From the NCBI RefSeq assembly GCF_037975245.1, contig NC_092562.1, forward strand, positions 23,799,554 through 23,863,553: DNA of 64,000 bases, written 5' to 3'. Below, piece after piece: positions 56,520 through 64,000 of the stretch. A model generated the notes under the pieces. The model made no database searches, had not been told where the DNA came from, and was given only the letters and a program-made list of their open reading frames with translations. The position numbers and the translations under genes were made by a program. The number at the start of each line of letters is the position of its first letter. Within the stretch, counting starts at the first letter, position 1. Source of the stretch: Apostichopus japonicus (lineage: Eukaryota; Echinodermata; Holothuroidea; Aspidochirotida; Stichopodidae).

Positions 56520-59500
56520 AAGTACATTTTTACTGCAATGTGTGTAGTAGATTATACTACTAAAATGGATTTCTTTTTTAGAAGCAATTGTAAGACTTCG
56601 CATTTTAGGGATTAAACTAACTTTTATAATAAGTAAATGTCAATGACAAATGTGGATTTTACAACCCAAAATATTTACATTGATTCAGTCACCTTATAAA
56701 GTTTTCAATTTCCTATACAAAAGAGAGATATGAACATGTTTCTCACCCTTGCTACTATATATATTATCCGAATAAATGATCTTCATAGCGGACAGTTGAA
56801 TCGGAATCAGGAACATTTCATCTCTAGCCATACCGTCAGTATTTAACCAAACGTTGATTAATAAAACCGCCGTTAGATAGGCCCAATGGGGCTAAAAAAT
56901 AACACAATTGTGAATTTACTCGAATTTCAGAATTTTTTGACAACATATTTCGTTGATCTTGAAAAGATACGTTTTTGTTTTTAAATATGTACGGGTATGT
57001 TTAAACGAGAAAATCTCGATGCCCATAAAAAATCCTCAGAAAGGTTTTTATTTTTAAGAAATCGTTTGTGCTATAATAACAATGTGCTTATGGCAGATAA
57101 ATCATGTATTGCAAATGTGAATAAATTAAGTTGTGAGCCTGCATCAACGGCAATACAAATTGATTGGAAAATTGATGTATGTGACATTTCATATCATTTG
57201 CTTCAATGACCTCTTCACAGATGTAGCCTACATTTCACAAGTGTTGCGCTGGTAGTTGTAATGTTTCTCCCCGAGCCTTTACAAATTTTGTAAGTGCGCC
57301 CTCATTTTTATTATACTTTTGGAAAATCTGTTAATAGTAGTTGAAGAGCGCCCCTTTTAAGGATTTTCATTTTCTCACACTCGCTTGTTTCTTCACTTCA
57401 AGTGCAATTTTGGGGTGTTTTTAAAATGCCCTGAGCAAGATCGGACACTTAAAATCATCCCAAATTTGTTGCCTTTTGAGGATACGGAGCAGCTGAATCA
57501 ATCACCCTCTGCACCTTTGTTCAAAGGGGTAGAGAGGAGAGAGGGATCAAATACTTGAATGACTATGTCTTGATTTTCTAGCCTATTTGACATAGTGCTG
57601 TCTTACAAGCAACTTGAGGGATAGCTCTCATAACTGAACCATCTATGCCAATTTCAGAATAGCAGCATCTTGTAAAATGATTTCCTTAGTATTTGCATAA
57701 CACCATGTGACCCCCTTTTTTCTATTACTACCTAGTTTTCTAGTTTTTTTTTTTAAATTTTTAATTCAAGTTATTGCATAGCAGGTTATTTGCATAAAGC
57801 TGGCCCTTCTAATTGTGTTCTATTTGAGTATAGTGTGGGCAGGGGATCACTGTCACACATAAATAGGAGTAGCAATTCAAACATCTCCTCTCAAGGGGGT
57901 AGGCTTTAAGGGGCCAGTTGTCCCAAAGATCTTCTTAAAACACTTGGAAATAAGCAACTACAAAAAGTAAAACCAGACAAAGAAGGGATAAATGATAGTC
58001 TGTCATTTGAAGTTTCTCTCAACTTTATCTCAATGCTCTATTTGTACTTGTCATTTCTTGAAAGTACCCGATGACAAATATTTGTTGAAAGATTGAAACA
58101 AAGCACATCAGTTAATACTTTAATTAAAATATTAGTTTATGATATTCTTTAATCTTTACAGACCATATCAAGGCACTACTAATATCCAGATGCCCTCCCT
58201 GCTTGTTGATCATTAGGTAACAGTCCCAATGGAAATTTGGCCAGCGTAAATATAGAATGTCTTGGAAAAATTCTGTCACAAATGGTAGCACAAAAAAGGA
58301 AAGATGAACTCAAAATGAATACTCTACTACCAAATGTAACCAAATGTGAGAAATACAGAATAAAAAATCAGTATTCTTACATTATACATAGTATGGTACT
58401 TAAAAAACAATACATTATGGATTGCCTGTAACATGGTATATCATCAAAACTCATTGCCATTGCATGTCCTCAAAATGTTATACTCAATACTAAAAAGATG
58501 TAACTTCACAAATTCTCCAGTCTCCTTAAAAATGTTCCTAAAATGTCTGCCATTTACAGTTCTCATCTCCTTTTCATATTTGTCAGCAAAACCAAATTTT
58601 ACAAAAATATAACTGACCATTTGAATCCCTCTTTGGTTCACATTAGTACACATCCAAGAAGGTTTATGAGCAATGGTCAACTGTTTTATGAAATATCTAA
58701 TGATTATGAAGATCGGTCAGATTCATGGACGCAATGATTAAAACGATTTTGTTATGTGACATGATGTTATAAAAGCAATAGGTTACTTGTAGACATTAAG
58801 GAAACACATCACTGTATTTTGTGACACAAATCTTACATCACACACTTTGGTCAAACAAGTTTAAATTTATGATTCTTCACAGTGTTTAGGTCTGCAGAAC
58901 TTGAAAGACAGGGAAAACAAGTCGTTCTGGCTACATGATTGTTGCATTCAAGTATTCAGAACACATATATTCACAACTGTCAACTTGTGACAAGAAGTCA
59001 TAGTCAATGTCAATTGTCTCATCAAGTACGTTATAGCATGTACATCACAAGGATATATTTTACGAAAAGCTACCAATGTCATTTTTTGCCCCCCCCCCCC
59101 CATGCCATTTTTGTACAATCCAGTACATAACTCCCTGTTGTGACAACTGCAAAATAATTGTTTTTACTGAAATATAATATTTGGAAGTCTAACCAAAGTA
59201 CACTCATTACAGAACATAAAACATACTGTTTGTATTATTGCAAATATCCACATATTAATATTTTATGATCAAGACTGGTTTCCCAAAGATATTTCCATAC
59301 ATAGGACATCTTGGATCGATGTAAATACATATATATTTACAATATAAAATAGAGCAATGAAGAGAAAGCTGTTATGAGACACCACATACTTTCTTAATAA
59401 GACGGATTATGCAAGCCAATACAAACACGAAATAAACTGATACTGTATCCTGCCTGGTCTAAATACGACGCCCAAACAATGACTACCTGAATGTTGACTA

Positions 59501-59870
59501 CAAAACCACAAGCCACTGGACATACAGTATCTAGAATAATAAGTATGAAGCAGATTGGGGCTGATGTGTCAAAACTGTCTGAGCACTCGTTAGTTTGAAA
59601 CAATATATGATTTTTCTTACTTCTTTGCCACAGAGAAGGCAAATTAAAAACAAATGAAAAAGATCCTTATTGCGATCATACTCACGGCAGACAACGTTTC
59701 TCACTCCGGTAAAAAAGACAAACTTTATACCAGACACGAATGATATCAGCTTATGAATGTTTTAAATTTGAATGCATAATCAGATGGTCAAATCCCTCAA
59801 AGACATACATTTTATGCTGACCCTGAGGAGTATCTATATTATTTTATATTCCCTGTGAGTTTAAAACCGT
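56520..59870. other. Long stretch without a recognised gene
   Basis: AT-rich intergenic sequence with only short open frames on both strands, none with splice support or known motifs. Holds a C run at 59089-59101. The right end probably includes the 3' UTR of PLGRKT. Confidence 0.5.
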
Positions 59871-59875
59871 CTGAT

Positions 59876-62800
59876 CTATTTTCTCTCTCCACCTGAAAGC
59901 CTCGCAGCGTCGATGCTTGCTAATGATGGCAGTCCAAGAGGGAGTGCAATTTTACCCTGCTCCTCCTGAAGAATCTTCTCAGCATCAGCTATAAGAAAAA
60001 TGGGAAAAGAAAGTTGACTTGTTAAAAAGGTGGAAAATATGGACCCCCAAAAAATATATATATCCAAGACTTAGAGTTATGTCCTGTTTTTGTTTCATTT
60101 TAGTTTTGCAGTGAATAAACTTATTGAGTCTTGAAACTGCTTAATATACACTCACACACAATATCTGCAGTACGTAATAAATATAATTCTGAGAGGATGA
60201 ACGAGAATTAATGGATCTAAAGGCGTTTTAATTTTAGGGTAGTTCCCTAATAACAGATCATTATTATTATATTTTTCCCCAAAAAGTAACAACAACCGAT
60301 ATTTGTTCAATGAAGCAGGCAATTGTTGGTCTTCAGCATTTTCTATCTGTTATCAATTATTTTGGGACTCTGTGTGAATATGTTTCTCTCGATATTAGTG
60401 AGGTTCGAAATTGTGTAACAGTTTAACTTACTATATCTGTGACTGAGAAATGCATGAATGAATAAAGTAAACATATGAGTACTCAAAGAAGTAGAGTTAT
60501 GCTTTTACCTCTACCATTTCTTTTCAACATTCCTGTCCACGCTCATAACAGGAGACATGAAAACGTCCCCTCTTCCATCCTCAAAGTAAAACTTAATACC
60601 CTCTCCCTCCCCTTCTCAGTGTAAAATTAAACACTTGTGTGATCCTTTGTTTAACATTTCTGTGGAATTCATGTCTTTCTTTGACGAACTGCTACGAAGA
60701 TGTGATTTTGATCTAACGATGCTGAAACTTTCCAGCGGCGTTCCAGCTTTAGCCACCAGGAGATCCATCTCCTGAGAAAGTTCCAACAGCAGTAGTAAAT
60801 AATATGTCTTGTGCTGAGCTATTTGCATTGTAGGAAATACTGATTGCTGGCACAAGAGCCAGCTGCTTTAAAAACCTATGTTTTTATGTGGTTGTCTCAA
60901 ACTCTCCATGGCAACAAACACACTGAAAATGTGATACTTGCCTCTGATTCGTTCCACTTTGTTGCCATAGCACCAATCATACTGATATCCTACCACAAAA
61001 CTCAATGGCAGGAAAGGAACCAGGACACCGGGATTCTTTGACCTTGCGAATCTGAAGGTAAAAACAGAAACCGAAAATTGGATATTTATATGTACACTCT
61101 GACAGGTGAGATGACACTAAAACATTTCCTTTTGCACATGTATCACTCTGTGAGCAACACACATCTACATTTTAACATTATTTATGAGTTTGCAAACTGA
61201 GAACAGCATATACTGTATTGTACAATGTAAGCGGTGGGAAAACAATCAAAACATCATCAGAAATATCATGCACAGGGAGAGGGTGGGGCTATAGACAAAT
61301 TCCATCTTTCAGAACACTGACACTGTAGAAGTGCAGGAGGAAATGAGTTTACCATGTCCAAAATGTGCAGGTTGGATAAGCTAGTTTTATAATTCCATAA
61401 ATGCTCTATCTTTTGTAAGAGGTCTCCACACTGAAGGAGATAATTCACATAATTTCCATATCTACTTTAGCATTACTTTGCATACTAAAGATATAACAGA
61501 AGGTTCAATCCATCAACTTGTCTGAGATTTTCATGGAAAGATATCCTGTTACCGGAAGTAAAAACTGTGTTTAATTTTGATCTGACATAAAAGAGACATC
61601 TCCTACCCTTCTTCTCATTAATCTTTGTTGAACATATCTTTTTTTTAAAGTTACTGAAAAATGCAAAAGATATATTCTGAATTTAAAAAAAAAAATTGAA
61701 CAATTACAGCACCCAAATAAGTAGATCTTTGAATATAGTACTAGTTTAGATTGGTCAAGCAGACTTGATTTGAACTTTGCATTCATAGGTTATGTATGGT
61801 ATGTGAATTAAGCTAGCATACTACATACAGTCACTCCCATTGGTGGATACGACGTTTAAAGGAATTATTTTAGAAAAAGAATAAAAATACATTTGATAGC
61901 ATACTACATACAGTATAGTGGATTTAAATGGTCTATGACTTACCATGTAGAGACAACTCAAGAGAAACACAACTTCATACCAGGACCAGGAATGTGTGAC
62001 TACTGTACACATCCAAGGATGAAGCTCATTACTTAGTTTAGGCTTCTACAGATTACAGTAAGCATTACCTAAAAACATAGAGTAAGAATATCTTAAGGAT
62101 TCCAATTGTAGGATAGGATTTACTGTGCATAGAATACTTAATATCTATAACAGGCTCACTTAATAAAAGATAATTTACAGTGTTATTCCAAGAAGTGATC
62201 CCTACACCACCCCTCCTCCCCCTTTAGAAGTGAGGTCCAATCCTTTACATGTTACTATTTAAGTATATAATCATCTACCAACCAAGGTAAAGGATTAAGT
62301 AAATGGAGATAATTACCCTAAGACCATGGCCAGAGAGGCAATGCCATAGAAGGAGGCATACCAATTAAATAGCTCCCTGGACCCTGATAGTTGCATAGCC
62401 ATTCCTTTCTCTCTCATCTGGTTTTGCATTTGGATCTGTCTCTCCAACTGTAAGATAAATTGTAAATTCCTTACAATTTAGGAAAATGGATACAGTAAAA
62501 GTCTTGGATATTAAACTCAAATTCAAATATCTATGTAATCCCTTACCAGTGTTCTTCAAGACAGTTTTTATTCTGAAAGTATTCATCAAAGGATAGTAGA
62601 ATATTTTACAATTAATACACTCATTTGAGTCACTGACAACATATTACAGGCCAGTTTTGTGGATCAATTTTTGTTGTTCTTCGAGCTTCCAAAGCAAGCT
62701 GGAAGAAATTCCTGCACAACTTTCAAGTCACCCCTCTGTACTCTCATATCATTCATCCAAATTTTCGAAATATGATATAGATTCAAATTTTTGATTTGCA

Positions 62801-62958
62801 TATGCGATACCTAAGGAGACACAATGGAAACTCAATTACATGATAAGCCAATGCAAGATCTAACGAAGGTAACTTACCATTATCTGCTGATTTTCGGTCA
62901 TGAACTCCTTATTCTTCTTAAAGCTCTCCTCCATCGCTTGAGACATTAATCCGCCCAT
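59876..62958 (-). CDS. PLGRKT: PLGRKT, plasminogen receptor with C-terminal lysine (complete, 4 coding exons)
   Basis: Exons in order of translation: 62958-62878, 62447-62317, 61051-60942, 59988-59876, giving 144 aa against 147 in human. The N-terminal part MGGLMSQAMEESFKKNKEF and QLERQIQMQNQMRE-type coil match the family (QIQMQNQMREKGMAMQLSGS). Two hydrophobic segments follow, around SFYGIASLAMVLGF and VLVPFLPLSFVVGYQYDWCY, then NKVERIRADAEKILQEEQGK. The protein is a small membrane protein that in vertebrates binds plasminogen at the cell surface through its C-terminal lysine. Here the chain also ends in Lys (GGERK). Intron 3 uses a GC donor (AG/GCAAGT). Exon 1 starts 15 bases after an AAGATCAAG context and is the only ATG giving the family start. 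Confidence 0.95.
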
Positions 62959-64000
62959 CTTGATCTTCCATTACAGAAAAAAGAAATGAATATTTAGTAC
63001 ATGCAGTGATTCCCAATTTTCAAGAGAACATACATATGCAAAAATCCAAATTTCAGTACAGTCTATCCAGTTACTGAAACAGTTATTTCAATTTGTATAC
63101 TGATTGCTTGATTAATTGAGCCGTACCAGGTTTCTTCAGTATAAAGCCTTCAATACCGTATTCTTTTCTTAATTTCAGCATAGGACTATTATGTTCACAT
63201 GTGGAAATTTGTGCTAAGTGCTAAGTTCTGCAGCAGGCATAAGTGAGGGATCCATGAATGTCCTAACACCATTCGGCCTATGCTAGGCCTAGTGTAACTA
63301 GGCTACATGGAGTATCGGTTAACTTAGTTAGACCTAGTATTAAATTCAGTTACAGCTAGTCCTAAATCGGCTAGGCCTGTAACTATTAGTACTACTACTA
63401 GACCATTTCTATGCAATATTCTTTGTACAGACAACGAATCGTTTGTTACAATACCTACTGAGATTTATACTAGATCTGTCAGACTTGTCAAACTTTGATA
63501 ATCCTACGTTCGTTGTTATGCAGTCCACTATCAATGTGCCCTTGTCTAAATGTTCTGCTTTTATTTTTACACACAGCTTACGACAGTTCACACGCACAGC
63601 ACAGAAATCCAACACATTGACTCACAGCTGATTGTCCCAGGTACAGGCTCTAAATCCTGGGTGTTTCAGCCAATCGCTCTCACGAATACCACAGACTGAC
63701 AGATAGTACCGTTAGGGCCACATCTGTAATGATATGGTGCGCTAAAGTGACTCAATATAACATATCACAATCACTGTAATACGTATCCAATCTTGGTTCT
63801 TGGACCATCCTAAATGAAGATACCTAAACATATTTTCACTGTAACTGACCCCTATAAGGAAGCAATTATGCATCGTGTTTGGTCCTCAAAGTTATGATAT
63901 CTCTAACGTGTCATTTTTACACATTTAGAAGTCTGATCTATTCGAATATAATTAGGTTAAAATGTCATGTAGGCCTTCTCAACATCCAAAAAGGAAAATT
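62959..64000. other. Upstream region of PLGRKT
   Basis: Likely 5' UTR and promoter of PLGRKT. Contains short repeated CTAGGCCTAG-type phrases around 63280-63390 and a CAGCCAATCG CCAAT-like motif near 63668. No other gene is recognised. Confidence 0.35.

Overview
The window is animal nuclear DNA: AT-rich, with short exons separated by long introns, GT-AG splice sites, AATAAA polyadenylation signals and many degenerate repeats. Gene content, GC level and the repeat style (tRNA-derived SINEs, hAT-type MITEs, minisatellites rich in GGTCA) fit a deuterostome invertebrate, most likely an echinoderm and perhaps a sea cucumber. The phylum is an inference and cannot be fixed from the sequence alone.

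Layout. 1-4.2 kb (+): the last four coding exons of a receptor-type protein tyrosine phosphatase, ending in a D2-like domain. 4.2-12 kb: no recognised gene; tandem and dispersed repeats and one SINE. 12-15 kb: a possible short two-exon transcript. 15-23.6 kb: repeat-dense DNA with hAT-type MITE fragments, hairpin repeats and two oppositely oriented G/C-rich minisatellites. 23.65-40.6 kb (+): a complete ALG6 gene in 12 coding exons (515 aa), including one intron with a minor-spliceosome (U12) 5' splice site. 43.35-43.93 kb (+): an intronless Tctex1-family dynein light chain gene. 45.6-52.35 kb (-): a complete ASNSD1 gene in 8 coding exons (643 aa), with a 671-bp inverted-repeat transposon 62 bp upstream of its start codon. 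54.37-56.35 kb (+): a two-exon single-pass membrane protein that I cannot name, ending in the PDZ ligand QYWV. 59.9-62.96 kb (-): a complete PLGRKT gene in 4 coding exons (144 aa), including one GC-AG intron and the C-terminal lysine.

The genes are independent housekeeping, signalling or cilium-type genes, not a co-regulated cluster. ALG6 acts in ER N-glycan assembly, the Tctex1 protein in dynein complexes, ASNSD1 is a glutamine-amidotransferase/asparagine-synthetase-like protein, and PLGRKT is a plasminogen receptor. I found no wholly new multi-gene system. The best leads are the unnamed QYWV membrane protein, the hammerhead-like motif in three copies of a retroelement, the mobile arrays carrying DR1 sites, the G-rich array that reads in frame into ALG6, and the transposon at the ASNSD1 promoter. 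Exon boundaries were worked out by hand from reading frame, splice consensus and remembered family sequences; none was checked by alignment software.
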